Shown here piece after piece: positions 19,110 through 32,513 of a stretch of DNA of 64,000 bases. The number at the start of each line of letters is the position of its first letter. The stretch's first letter is position 1. Origin of the DNA: Uranotaenia lowii (lineage: Eukaryota > Arthropoda > Insecta > Diptera > Culicidae); the NCBI RefSeq assembly GCF_029784155.1, contig NC_073693.1, positions 285,792,875 to 285,856,874 of the forward strand. The letters are read 5' to 3'. A program made the position numbers and the translations under genes. The notes beneath the pieces were generated by a model. It was not told the DNA's origin, ran no database searches, and worked only from the letters and a program-made list of their open reading frames with translations.

Positions 19110-21690
19110 CTAGCTGACCCGTTGTGCTTTGCTACACCTTCCGAAAATAAATGTAATTTGTAAAAATTTATTCAAATTAAGATTTTAGAGAGCATTTTTT
19201 TAAATCAATCCTCATCATACTTCAGAACCAACAACTTTGAAATGAGAGCTGCAGCTCTGAATTGCAATTCAAAGATGGTATATATTATTTACTGAAACTT
19301 GATCCCTAAACTCGTTTTTCAAGATCTGAAATTTGTACTCTGTACCCAAAAAAAAACCTTTTTAAATATGGTCCCATCTTTGAAAAACTCTTTATCTTAA
19401 ATTTACATGGGAGCTCCCCCATCTTTTCCAATTTTGTCCCTCACTGCTTGAAGAAGGTAGGCAAATTCAACCGACTCGAGTTTACATAAATTACTAATTG
19501 AAAGAAAAAGATTCGCAGATTGGAATTTATCACAAATTGTACTTTATTGAGATAGAATTTTTAAAACCGATGAATAGCGTGAATCGAGACAGTTTTTTGA
19601 GTATATTCCTAATATTCTCTATTATGAGCACTTCCAGCTCCTGATTAGCTTTAGATGGTGTATTTTTTGGAGTTGAAAAAATATGCTATAATAATTTGAA
19701 AAAAACGATGAAAAGGATTTTTAATAACCATTTTCAAACAGCTTTTTTCACCATCCTCGCCTACGAAGCAATTTGAATATCTATCCTTTTTGCGCGAAAA
19801 TTATGTTAAAAATATGTTTCGCCATATTCCAAACTCGTGGACATGGAACATTATAGCTTGAAGTTTTCCCAAACAGCACTTATCATGGTAATGAAAAATA
19901 TATTAAATTAGTTATGTATTAAATACAGTGTAAATTTATTTTTTTTAAATGAATTTACTACGGAAAAAATATAAATATTTAAAATGTATCAGTTGCATCA
20001 CAAAATAAATTCTCAGCGTTTTTTTTTTATTTTCTCTTTGAAAGTCAAATATTCAAAAATGTTGACAAAAACTAATTTCTAAGTTTACATTTGTCCCGTA
20101 TATTGGGGCAAGTGTCAATACAAAGCTTATTTACAGATACGTCAGAGTAATGGCTTTAAAATAGATTTAATACGTATTCCTGTTTTTTTTCTATCAAGTT
20201 TCACTGATATATCTGCAGTATTGCTGCAGTATAAATTTATGTTTGTAACTCAACTTTTAACGAATGCTGTTCAAAGGGAATGACCTTCATTTACAAAGAC
20301 ATTTAAGAATTTTCAATATCCGCTTCAGTTTCAACATTCGGAATACCCCTTCTGGTCTTTCCAAGATATTGAATCATTTTGAAGATGAATTTCTTAAAAA
20401 ATCGACGTTTGCCCTTGCCCCACCGTGTAAGTTTACAGGAGGGAATATTGTTTTTAGCATTTAAAGGATATACTAAAAATTTCTCATAAAAGTTATGCGT
20501 CCAGTTGAATATCAGTTCAAAAATCTCGCTTTCAAAAAACGAAGCGGATCAGAAGTCTCTTTTTTGCAGCCATGTAACTCAAAAACACTTTTCATGTCAA
20601 GTACGTACTTGAATTGGTATGTAAGCAAAAAGTACGATGGTTTTTTCAGAACTTTTCAAAAAATAGCTCTCATTTTCATTTCTAAATTCGTTTCAGTTGT
20701 GTATTTGGGCCGAAGTAACAATTTCTAGAAGAAAACATAACTTTTATTTTTTTTTAACAGAAAAAGTTGAACGTTTGAACATGTTCTAATGCTCCTTGAA
20801 TGAATAGTCCTATGCTACCTACATTAACACGAACTAAATATGGAAGTATTTTTGCAAATCTTTCAATTGGTTTTGATTCGATTGATAAAATACCAATCCG
20901 TGTCACATCTAGGCGTCATTTATTATCACGTGCAATTAAGCAAGAAAAAGAATCTAGGATGCATATCGCCCCACGTGCATACGAAACATAGGTACTTGGT
21001 TGAGAAATAGGCGCCTGATTGTTAAATTTTTCCAGCGATCAATGCACAGTATGCTTTAGTTACTATCCACTTGGGACGATGTTTGCTTGACCATAGAGAC
21101 GAAAAACAAACCCCTCAAATAAAAAAGAATCTCTAAAAATGGATGCCATGACTTTTCAATTTCTGATTTTGGTAAACGAAAAATGTATAGGTATGTTTTA
21201 TTCGATCGGCAAAATGTCAATCTGGGTCTCATATAGGCTTCATTCATAACCATGTGCTTTTCAAATGAGCTAGAAATCAATTAGAAAAAAATCACATCAA
21301 GGCTTCATATCGCCACCCCTCGTATTGAAAATATGCTTGGTTGAGAAATACGCGCCAAAATATTCCCACTGATCAGTATGCTATGCCTGGGTTACTATCC
21401 TCTAGCGACATTGGTTCGCGACGCCTCGACCTTGGAGACGAAAAACAAATCACCCAAAGGAAAAAAAAATCTCGAGAAAATGGATGTCATGACTTTAATT
21501 TGTTTCGACAAACTACAAATTTTGTATGGAAGCCCTCCCTCCCTTAAGTCGGATGGAGTTTTGACTATTACAGAAACCATCCCCGGCCTCAAAAACCCTC
21601 AGATGCCAATTTTGACGATGATCGGTTCAGTAGTTTCCGAGTCTATAGGGAACAGACAGACAGACAAACATTCATTTTTATATATATAGA
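19110..21690 (-). mobile_element. Helitron, ~2.6 kb, minus strand, non-autonomous
   Basis: On the minus strand the element starts TCTATATATATAAAAATGAATG after an A, runs through a short GTCTGTCTGT stretch, and ends with hairpin GGTGTAGCAAAGC...CAACGGGTCAGCTAG before T. These are Helitron boundaries (5' TC, 3' hairpin plus CTAG, insertion between A and T). Inside, a ~340-bp unit is repeated at about 20965-21300 and 21302-21690, each with TTGGTTGAGAAATA and a GAGACGAAAAACAAA segment. No Rep/helicase gene is present. The 3' 570 bp match the window start in inverse orientation. The element lies 17 bp from foldback 3. Confidence 0.75.
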
Positions 21691-24600
21691 TGAGGTCAAA
21701 TCGGAGGAGAAAGGGCAGTGTTTAACATACCCCTTCCTTAATCTTCCGTTATTTCACTAGATATTAAAGTTCTTTTTAATTTTCGATTCTTGAAAATTTG
21801 AAAAATTTCTTATTTAAAGTATAACTTAAAAACTATTCTGCTGATTCTTTTTAATTTCTTTTTCAGATTCAACGCTTAATTTTATATTGAAAATGATTAC
21901 TTAGTGTGCTTATATTGACTCAGTTCAAAAATGCTGTCAACTAGTGCAATAAATGAAAATCCAAATAGCTATTTCATCATTTTTTAGAACAGATTGATTC
22001 ACGGATCTATCTGAGATAAATATCTTATAAGCTTAAAATGTGGCATAGCCCAAATTAAATAACTTTTCATTGAAATTCCAACAAACAGGAAAAGGAGAAA
22101 TAACTGAAAGTTTTTTTTTTATTAAAAAAATTTATTGGAGATAAGTTTCTTCACTAAGAAAACCAAATACATGAAAAAGTATCGATGAATCTTGGTTCGG
22201 CTTGCCTCCTTCCTTGTACGAAAATTTAGGAACTAGAAATTAAAATAAAAACATATCAATATTTGATCTTGGCCGTTGCGTTTCATACGTACTCTATGAA
22301 ACGTAAGAAAATCTATCCTGAGTTAAAAATGCATTTATTGGAAAATTGCGAACAGTTTGTTACCACACTGTTTGGCTTTCTACATTGTTTTCTTGAGGAA
22401 GACCTTACCCGGAGTAATTTGCTATCAACAAAAATCTATAGTTTTGTTCACAGCTTTCTTCCTTTATAAGGGCTGTTGAAGGATTTTTCAACAATCAATT
22501 TGAAATATATCAGAGCAATTATGGTTTCTTGGGGAAGATACATATATTAGGTTGTTATAGTGTGGGAATGGTTTTTTAGAACCGTTGAAATCTCTAATAT
22601 ACATACCTAGTTCTACTCACAGTGGATATTTAATTAAGAGCTTCAAACTAAATTCTATAGAAGTTTTATAGCTAGCTATGTCGTTTATAAATGAAGACTT
22701 CAAAGATTAGAATTGATTACTGGGAAATTTAACCTATTAACGCCAATTCCACCAATTGCAATGGTAATACCATCGATGGTTGCATCACTATTAATGGTTC
22801 TTGATTCTCATGTCTTAATTAAAAACTAAAGATTATGAAATGTTATTCCTTCCTTCAGATATTTATAAGGCGTCTTCCAACTTTCGGGAAGCCCCAACTG
22901 TTTTTTCCCTCTTTAAAGCAGAATTTCCTCAACAGTTGTTCGTTTGAAACCGACCTTGAGTGATTGTTTAATTACCGTTTCCCTTCGAGAAGGCCGCCAC
23001 GATAAAAGAAAAACCTTTTGTCGGAACCGCAATCAGACTAATTCTTGGTCATTTTTCTTCCTTGCTTGAGAAATGCCGGGAAGACCTTCTTCTTGAAGGA
23101 AAACAAAATCAAGAAGAAAGATGGTCATTTGCGAATTAACAGACACACACACGACGGGAATTGTGCGCTTCCCCCCTAAGGGGTAGTAACCGACTAATGA
23201 GTTCACATAGCAATTGTTGGCCCAACTGGCAGCAGGTGAATTGATGAAACGCCAAGGAATGTTGGATTGCTTAAGGTAACAGCCAAGAGACCCCAAAGAG
23301 TGAGTAACTGAGCAGCAGAACAAATGGGTAAAACAGTTTGATTTGAATGTCGGACAGGTTATCTCGCTCGGCACTTTCATTCCATTTCCGGAGGCTATCA
23401 CACTGTTTTAATAACTGTATTTAGCCGGCGAAGAAGGGAGAAAACAGTGTTTTGTCCGATTGACTGGGATGGTACTTAAGTATTTTTCTGAGTTACTTAC
23501 AAGAAGTAATTTGAATAGCACGTGTTTTGCTGATAAGACAGTTGGCAAGAATGGAACGAGATAATTGTATTAATAAACAACAAATGGCTGTTAGTATTTG
23601 ATTGGTGCTACAATTTATAATAGAATGACATCTCCAATTAAGGTGAGTCACATTTGAGAAGATTTTTAAGTTCAAGTAAATGCACAAAAATATGACCTGA
23701 GATAAGTCACATGAACATTGAACTTGGCCGCATGAATGTCAACTTTCCTTTGACCAAGTTCACCGGAAACTTGGGAAAATACCGCTTCTTATTTGTTTTC
23801 ATTAGATATACCTATGTATTAAGAAGTGTATTCTATAGCTTTTGAATGCATGGATGGAAATTGATTGAATTTTCATTGAAGCTACCTAGTGATGTTAGGT
23901 TTACGTGTACAAAATTTGATGACAATCTGTCTAGTGGTTTTTAAGATAGCGTCCAATACTAAAGTTCATTGACAACATTTTTTGAGCAGGATCGAGAAAA
24001 ATCCATAAAATTCCCAGTAAGAGACCCAAAAACAGCTGGAAATCATCTACTCGACAAAATTTCACATGGTAAATCGTTTAAAAAGTCCTAGAGGAACCAA
24101 TAGTGAGCTTAAATTTGAATAAAAGTGAAGTTTATTGATTCCATGAAGTGAAAGGAATGCGAAAGGTTTTTTCAAGCTCTATCCGAAAATATGAATAGAG
24201 GAAGTGAAAAAAAGTCAAATTTTTCTGACTGGTTCGTCTAGCTGACTTGTACATAGGCTTGACTTCATTACTACAAGGTGGAAAAGCTGGCCCCGGTAAA
24301 ATAAACTAAATACGGTGGTCAAATCGTGCGCAAAATATTTAGACTGCTTGTGGGGAGATATTTTGAAAAATTCCGTAATAGACAGCAAAGCGAACTCTTC
24401 AGCGGCTTCATCTGGGAGGTTTCAAACCAGAAACTTTTAGTTGAAAAGTCTCGTCTGTATTTTCCGGAGATAAACGAGAAACAAATTGGAAAATTTATGG
24501 TCTAGTAATTGAGGAGGCTAGCGGAAACTGCTTATTACTCAGTCTAAAGATTGACACGATGAATGGCTAAAAATACAAAGAAGACTGTCTTTAAATGTGA

Positions 24601-24700
24601 CCATTTTCTCTGAAAAGCAATAGGTCCCACAAAATTTATGCTCTGTTTAAGTTGGATCTGGAATCGTGCCATTACGCAACAACGGTGATGGAGTCATAAA
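21691..24700. other. No recognised gene; one GC-richer island
   Basis: AT-rich except for about 22850-23450, which is less AT-rich and single-copy here. A 122-codon minus-strand frame crosses 23033-23401 but contains no motif I know and lacks splice or codon support. I leave it uncalled. Confidence 0.3.
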
Positions 24701-24712
24701 AAGTCTAATATA

Positions 24713-25457
24713 TTGTGTTTGTGCCGAATAAGGACAATCGGCCAAATTTTAAAGGTCAAATTTCAGGAAACAGAAAACGTAATAAAACAAGCCTTGATTA
24801 AAAAAGGGTGGTTCATAGTATATATTATAAATGGCGCACGTGTTGCCCAAAAAATAAAGTTGACGAATTTCTTCATTGGACGCTATTTCAAAAAGAACTT
24901 AACAGAATATCACAAAAATTTGTATATGTAAACATTACATAATCAGCTAACTTTGCTGAAAATTACATCATGGATGCATTTACATGCATGCATTCAAAAG
25001 TAATTCACAAATCAGAGTGTTGCATTTTTTTCTCGAATACACGCCTTACAAATTATGAAAGTATATTTTCTGATGAGACAAACATCTGGAAATGCGGTCC
25101 GATTAGTACCTTAGGAACTTGTAGTGAAAATTTCTACCATAGGAACTGCTCAACAGTTATGTGTTACTTTTTTGTTATCGTCTCTTAGAATGCATCCGAT
25201 ATTATATTCCACGAAAGTTTTCTCATGGTCGTGAGCGTTATGAAGTTTTAATTCGATCCAAAATGCTTTTAACTCATCTAAATTTGATTCATTTAGATAA
25301 AAAATGTAATAGAGGTGTGGGTAATAATAAAAAGAATATTATGGAATTGATTTTTGAACGGTTATGCATGAGGGTGGCTTTTAGCTATATGGAAGCTTTT
25401 AAACGCCTAAATTTCACTGTTTTACTCCCTTATATTGATCCTGTAAATTTCACCTAG
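24713..25457 (+). other. Cluster of three short plus-strand frames, unrecognised
   Basis: Three frames follow each other closely: 24713-24931, 24970-25188 and 25161-25457 (72, 72 and 98 codons). The second is cysteine-rich. No domain is recognised, codon use is AT-rich like the surroundings, and I could not join the frames with convincing splice sites. They may be remains of a gene or transposon, or chance. Low confidence. Confidence 0.2.
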
Positions 25458-25459
25458 AT

Positions 25460-27302
25460 CACCGAAATTCAGAAGCTCGCTGAAGTTGAAAAACTTATTT
25501 AAGAAATATAATTTTTCATTAAAAACATAGCAATTAATTAAGGCAACACAGTGAAAATCTTAAAACTCATTGGAAGTGAAAATTTAAAGCCTAGAAACAA
25601 CTTTTCACAAGACAAAAATAGTTTTGGACTAAGCGAAAAACGTTATAGACCTATTTGTTTATATTTTTGTATAGGGGTGAATGAGAAGACTTTAATTCCT
25701 GGAGATACTTGATTGGATAGCAATATCTCAAAACTGAAATGTCTCACAAAAATCAAATGTTTCAGAAAAATTTGCTTAATGGAGCAAAATAATAACGCTC
25801 TGAGCTCAAGAAATTTAATCAAAAAAATTTCACGAAATGTGACTTGAAGATCTTTTTTCATCACTTTAAAATGTTTTTTACATACAAAAATTATGGCAAA
25901 AATATTGATTCCAATATTTTAATCGTAAGAGTGTTATTTGAACTTTGTAATGTCATATTTTCAAAGCATTGGAAAACTCCCAATTCTCAGAATTTTTTTT
26001 TCCAAAAATGTTCATTATGGGTACAGTTGATCCCTAGAGTTCGAAAAGGTATATTATTCTTCTAAATGAATTGTGATCATTGCTGATTACGAGATTACTA
26101 GTATTTATTCAATAACTAATAATAATTATCGAATGATTGTCTGAATAAAAGGACTAAAAAATGATTTTTTCATAAAATAGCGCCATGAAGTATGCACTGT
26201 CTCTAGGGAATTTTCTTCTTCTAAAATCTTAGAAGTTTTTTTTTTTATATTTTTTTTTTATTTTATCTTGTTGAAAATAGAAAAATGTTCAAAAGTGTTT
26301 AACAGTGGTAACAGGAGAAGAATTTGATTTTTTCCCTGCCTTATTGGTATTAACCTACCCTGGTCATAACAGCACTGTATTATTGTATACATTTTAATGT
26401 TTAGATGAAAATCTTGACTTTTTCAAATGTAACTCTGGCCGAACTTTTAGGTCCTTAATTTAATTCAAAAATGTTTTAAAATCAAAAGAAATTATCGGAG
26501 ATACCAAACAATTGAGACAGGTTGTTAAATAGTTTCCGCGATTTTGATTTAGCTATTAACTTTTAAACGAAAAAGTATAAACAATCATAAAATCCTTGTA
26601 AACTTTTTTCCCCCAACACCTCAAAATGTTCGACAATGTTGTTCTTCAACTTAAAACTTTAACGCACTAAAGTTTGTGTAGTTTCACAGTGCTGTCCCAA
26701 TAAATTACGATTTTTTTTTTGAAAATTTTCACTTTTTTTATAGAAAGCTCCAAAGAAATTTGAAGGTCTTTTAGGTTCGCTTTAGACTGATCGATATTCT
26801 TTTTCAGGCTTAGGGCTGCAATCTGCTTCGTAATGAAGAGCTAGTGGCGACGGGAATATTTAATTTAGGTCCACTCACTTTGTAATTTGAAAAATTACTA
26901 GTTCAAGAATAGATTCAACCATATTTTTTCCGTTAAACTGGAATCAGTAGCAGTGTTACCAGTTTGTTGCCAAATTCAGGACGTCCTCAAAATAAAAATC
27001 AAGATAAATCAGGCTTATTTGATTTTCCAAAGTGGTGATCGTTTTTTTGGTGACACCGCTTCAAATTTTCTTTTCAAATCTTCTATACATTTTCTTATGT
27101 AAATATATTCAATTTTTATGAAGTCAAGAATCAGGCTTCTTTTTAAAAATCAAGCAGAAGCTTTTTAGGTGATTTTCATCACGTTCAATTCATTCAAATT
27201 TCATCTTGTAATACTGACTACCGTAAGCGCTTCAACCAAGAAACTTTAGAGAACCAATCGAAGTTCATCGGAACTAAATTCATCAATTCGATTGAACCTG
27301 CC
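25460..27302. other. No recognised feature
   Basis: AT-rich sequence with long T runs near 26236-26260. Isolated short frames only. Confidence 0.3.
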
Positions 27303-28275
27303 TAGTAGGGGGAAGTCGTCTACTACCGGACACTTAAGGTTTTTAAGCAATAACTTCAAAAATAGATTTTTGTAAATATTGGTTCCTCTACTGATTTGAA
27401 GAGTATCAATATTATGATCACTTAACTATATTAGAAAAAAGTTAATTTACAACATATTCATGCGGTAAAAGAAATCATTTCATGTTAACTTTCACTCATT
27501 TCCAAAAGTGTTGTCTATGGCCGGACACTACGAATTACTTCACCAAAGTTGTCACCAATGGCACAAAAACGTTGCAAAATGACTGAATTCACTTGCACAG
27601 GTCTTGTGAATATATGTTTTCCAATACTGAACGTTCTATGAAACCAATCATAAAAGTTTTTTTGACAAACCAGAATGAAACATTTGTTTCGAAAAAACAA
27701 GAGAAAAATTGTCTATGACCGGACAGCAAAATCTTAAGTTTCTCAGAGGGCCAAAATAGTTTCGTTATTGAACACTTATCTTCTGCTAACCATTTGGGGG
27801 TGCTATAGAGATGAAAAAAATGAAAGTTTCAAGTTAAAAACATCTATCGTTTTGAATATTTTCTTGTCCGGTCATAGACAACAATTTGGTGTCCGGTCAT
27901 AGAGAGATCGCACTTTTTTTAATTTTCCTAATATTTCGTTTGAACTTCCGTTTTGTTATCTTATATCTACTGTCGTCGAAAGATAACCAATCAACGATGT
28001 CGTTCATGTGCAGTTCAAATTTTACAAGCTGAAAAAACTGACCTCAATACAAATGCAAAGTTTAGGCGATCCTCGCCGTACTACTAGGCAAAAGCTTTAG
28101 ATGCCTATCATTGGATTACCTTTTCAGATTGGATTACCATATTTCTAACACCATATCAGGCTACTATTTACTTTATTTTCATGGCGTTAAAACATTATTA
28201 AGATATTGTGTTTTCGAAAAATCTATGTTGTCCGGCCATAGGCGATGTCCGGCCATAGACGACTTCCCCCTACTG
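27303..28275. mobile_element. TIR element with seven internal GTCTATGGCCGGACA motifs
   Basis: The left end AGTAGGGGGAAGTCGTCTA and the right end TAGACGACTTCCCCCTACT are inverted repeats of 19 bp, with CCGGACA continuing on both sides. The 15-mer GTCTATGGCCGGACA or close variants occur at about 27318, 27513 and 27711 in one orientation and at 27865, 27889, 28228 and 28246 in the other. The orientation switches in the middle, so each half carries motifs pointing the same way as its own end. These are likely transposase-binding subterminal repeats. No target duplication is obvious and no transposase frame is present. Confidence 0.65.
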
Positions 28276-28450
28276 TTTGCTTCTGATGATTTTTTTTTTA
28301 AATTAGTATGCAGAATGAAATTGGCAACCTGCTTAAAGAATTGAACGTCAATGAAAAAATATCAAACAGAATAAAAATCGATAAGCCTTCGCCTAATTTT
28401 GAAGTTTATTTTTTCATATTTCTTTATGCATTCATTTAAAAACAGGGTCA

Positions 28451-28525
28451 TCAGGCTTGGTTCGTAGCTCAGTCGATAAAGTGCTGAGCAGATAGCCAAG
28501 AGTTCGACGCAAAAGGTAATCCTTT
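28451..28525 (+). repeat. tRNA-like SINE head relic
   Basis: CGTAGCTCAGTCGATAAAG matches the pol III A-box pattern and AGAGTTCGACGC a weak B box 40 nt later. It resembles the head of the SINE at 45616-45816 (TAGCTCAGTTGG, GAGTTCGAGCC). No acceptor stem closes, so not a tRNA gene. Its 3' end is unclear. Confidence 0.4.
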
Positions 28526-28714
28526 AATACGAACGAAAACAGCCTTTTTGTATAAAGCCACTGGAAATTTTGTGATATTGCAAGGTATTTTCGGCTGCGG
28601 ATAAACACGGAAAAAAGTATAAGTAGTATTGTCACCAACTTTCCACTTATATTCGATCATATTTCTGATCGATTCTCGACCAATTAAAATTTTTAAACTT
28701 TCAACTGATTGATA

Positions 28715-29655
28715 TTGTGCGTTTAACGATACATATAATAGATTCAACTATATGTGTATGATTGGATTTAAGCACTCAATAATAAATATAATAGATTCAA
28801 CTATAATCCTATGGTTGATATTATGCATTCAACAATAATTATAGTAGATTTAACTCTACTGGCAAAGTTGATTTGATTATAAATATGATCGATTCTATTA
28901 AATTTTTAAGATTGAATAATTAAGTTCAACCATAGATATTGTTGCCGAAAATTATCATTATTCTTCTTTATCATTTTTGTATTTATTTGTTATTTTTAAA
29001 ATTTGCCACATCCGACATGAATAAACCTACGGAGGAAAAACAAGATTAGAAAATTGATAAAAAAAAACTCAAACTTCAGTACTTGCCGTTCGAGTGAAAA
29101 ATCGTACTGCTGATCGTCGAAGGCTTAATTTTATTATTTCATTCCATTGTTTGTATTGCTTTTGTTTATCTGAAATTTAATTAAACAAACAAAAATAAAA
29201 AATAAAATATTTAAAAAAAAAACGTAAATTTTAGCTATTTTGGTTCCATAGTTTGAGGTCCCCTAGCGACTTCAATCATTTGCTGTAGTCCGTTTTCTTT
29301 GTTGACTTTATCGGCCGGGAGTTGCAGCGGGAGGACTGTCGTTAAATTTATAATATTTAGAAAGGAATGTCTAAAATCAATCATACAATCGTAATCACCA
29401 TATTTAAAGTTAAATCAATAATATCATTATTGGTCTATCAGTAGTTTATAGTTCAATCTATTATATCTATAGTCGAATGCCTGAATTCAATCATACAATT
29501 GTAGTTGAATCCATCATATTTGTAGTTAAATCTATCATACTATTCTATTTAAATCTACCATATTTGTTGTTAATTGCATAAGACAAATCAGCACTTAAAA
29601 GTTGAACCTATTATATTTATAGTTGAATGCGTGAAAATCAACCATACTTTAATAA
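28715..29655. repeat. Inverted arrays of degenerate ~50-bp repeats
   Basis: The left part (28715-28940) repeats units such as ATAATAGATTCAACTATA and TATGATTGGATTTAAGC. The right part (29365-29655) carries the same units in inverted form: TATAGTTGAATC, CTATTATATTTATAG, TTCAATCATACAATTG. The centre (~28945-29360) is unrelated. This looks like a foldback element with minisatellite arms. Ends and target duplication are not clear. Confidence 0.5.
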
Positions 29656-29819
29656 TAATTGATATAAAAAGCTGCAATAATTGGAACAACTGTCGTCTGT
29701 ATTCTCCATGAAACCCCTGAGAAGTGACAAACATAACCGTTTTCCTTATAAGCAGAAACGCCTTAGAAGCCATTTTCTGGACCTGTAAAGTTTTGGTAAG
29801 ATGCCACATCAGCATAGAT

Positions 29820-30190
29820 GTCCTTCAGGGTTATACACAAACAGGTTGAATATTGTTACAAAGGACATCAACACCGTTGCCTTCAATCTCGCCTAATTGG
29901 TTAATTTTAGCCAATATTTTTGTTTTTGACATTTCTCACGTCAAACTGGCTGGACATGTACGGATGAGCAAGAAAAAATAACCTCAAAAACATTTAGTAC
30001 AAACACGGTCTATTTTTGAGATTGTTTTTCACACAATTGAAATATGTTATCAATTGTGTCACGAACATCACCAGCATCAAATAAGACTATTATCAAGCAG
30101 ACATTGAAAAAGAATAAATCATTGGTTTACAATTCATTCTCATCAATGAAAGTATCGAATTATTGAAATAAAAAAAATTACGTCATTTTT
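29820..30190. other. No recognised feature
   Basis: Moderately AT-rich sequence without a reading frame, repeat end or motif that I can support. Confidence 0.3.
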
Positions 30191-30975
30191 ACGTTTTTGC
30201 AAACTAACAAAATCCAAAAAATCTGTATTGTCAATGAACACACCTATTGTGAGTACGGTCAGATCAGGACAGCCGATGATGATGATCCCCGTTACTGTTG
30301 GTTGACCGGTTCGGTGTTAACTCCCGGGTGTGTGTCAATGCAAACAAACAAAAAACTTGACGCCAGGTTTAATTTGTTGGCTCCCGGCAATTTTCTGCTG
30401 ATCCCCCCTTCTCTTCTTCAAGATCTATGTCGAAAGATAGCAACAAACAGTCAAAACAGACAGCTAATCGCCACTGAGTGACGCGCGCGCACGTTAGAGA
30501 GAAGCCGCCGCAAATTTCGTCCCGAGTCGGCGGCTTCCCTATGAACTGGAACAGAAATACCTCTTCGAGAGCTTAGTTGTGGACACAACGTCGTTAGTTA
30601 TTTACACATGTCCGCAGCCAGATTTCGTTCGTACGTCCAACTTGGCCCGGCTTCAAGATGATGATGGATCGACCGGGAAATTGGCGAAGCGAATCCGCCA
30701 AAGATCGCGATAGCAAGCGATGGGCTATTAGGACGGTTTTGTGTTTGTGAAGATTTGCCGATTATTATGCGGGCACGCTTCAACACGATTAGCTTATAAA
30801 TTGTGCGCGAATAGGCGAAACACAAAATGTAGATCATCCGCGAGACGTTTATTACCGCATTTGATTGCCATATTTTATGTTGATTCGCCGCCGAATCGCA
30901 CGGAGTTATTCATCCTGGATTGGCCTTGGTTGGCATTTTTTTTTTGTTTCACCTGGCAGCCTCTAGAAATATAGC
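30191..30975. other. GC-richer island with a GC hairpin
   Basis: The least AT-rich stretch of this part of the window, single-copy here. It contains a CGCGCGCGCACG run at 30482-30493 and a 9-bp perfect hairpin AAGCCGCCG/CGGCGGCTT (30502-30510 and 30528-30536). Frames at 30197-30481 plus and 30598-30837 minus are open but carry no motif. It might be host promoter or regulatory sequence, or an unrecognised exon. Confidence 0.3.
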
Positions 30976-31168
30976 TTGAACTAATTTGAACAAAATATAG
31001 CATTGCCCTAGATTTGCTGCGGAATGGAGTCAAATTAGATTAAATAAGGACAACTGGTTCATTTTTATTTTCCACTGCTACCCAATGGAGAAACCCAAGT
31101 CAATATTTTGAAACTTTTTCAAGTTGTTGAGTCTTTCTTTATTTTTTTTTTTAAATTCTCAAATAATA

Positions 31169-31190
31169 AGAAAAGTCATGCCATCGTAAT
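31169..31190 (+). repeat. 22-bp direct repeat, left copy
   Basis: A 22-base sequence starting AGAAAAGTCATG and ending CCATCGTAAT is repeated without a mismatch at 35518-35539. It is not low-complexity, so chance is unlikely. It is followed here by a (GT)n run. Confidence 0.6.
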
Positions 31191-32482
31191 GTGTGTGTGT
31201 GTGTGTTCCATCCAACGACCCCCTGAGCTGGCAGGTATGTTATGCAAGAGAAGCAATATCAATCCATTTGATTAACATTTTTCAATTGCGGGTGCTGGAG
31301 GTGTTAGCTCTATTGAGATTCCATTAACCCATTTCAGAATGACAGAGACCTAGCTGCACATTCCGAGGTTACTTTCCTCATCAATAAGCCCCGCCCAATC
31401 ACAACCAAATGGCCAAATGGGACATTGGATTATGATAAGACTTTCAATATTGTATGTTCTGAAAAGTCCAGATATGAATTTAATATAATCGTTGATTATA
31501 TTAGATTGGTACCTTGACCGTCCAATACAAGATTGACTCGTATTTAATAGATAATAAATGATCAACATGAGAAAAAAAAATATTACCATAGAATATTACA
31601 ACAACCTTACCATATTTTTTTAGTTCCATACTTAACTAAATATTGTCAATCACTGACAATTTCATTCGCCAGGAAACACTCTTCGGGTTATTTTTTATCA
31701 GCCAAATTTTATCACATTGTAAACTTACCACATGTATGTAAACCCGATCTTACCTTTTACCTGACCTTACCTCACCATTACGCAGCTCTAACCTTACCAC
31801 AGGTCTGGCTGAAGTTTCGTTAATTAAACAAAAACCCACCGCCTGAAAAAAAAGAAAGAAAAACAGAACACACCCGAAAAAAGCGGGATATTTTTAAATT
31901 AATTTGGATGGATAAAGTACAATGAATAAGGACTATCGTGTATTATGCCCAAGCCATCATAACTGTATGTACATAATGTATGTATGGTAGCTACGGCAGT
32001 TCTGATAACTAATCGTGTCAATTCACTAAGAGTATCTACAATCTTCGTGATACATGTATAAACAGAAGTTGACAAAATGACAACAATCTCTGAAAAAAAA
32101 ATCCGATGATTCAGCTTGTTGTAGTAGTAGTAGTAGTCGTAGCAAAATATCATTTTGTAAAAAATAATTGCAAAAAAAATGAGAAGTTTAAAAAAATAGG
32201 TATTTAGGGGTAACGATATTGATTTGGTTGTTTAAACATTTTTATTGTATGAAGACCAACTTAGTTCCTGTTCCTCCGTGCATACAGCTTACCAAAATAA
32301 TTTTAATCATCATTTTTTGACAAATTACAGATAACCTGTTGTATTAAACTCACATATCATCCTCCGATTGTGTAGAAAACCGAATTCGAGGATTTCCTTA
32401 AAAAGATTTTTTTTAAATAAAAAAACGTTCGTTGTCTGTGGAACTGTGTAGATTCATCACTCATAGCAAGGGATTTTTTTTT

Positions 32483-32513
<31 letters not shown>

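Noticed and set aside
23033..23401. 122-residue minus-strand frame
   Set aside because: Motif-free and without codon bias or neighbours to support it; noted only as part of a GC-richer island.
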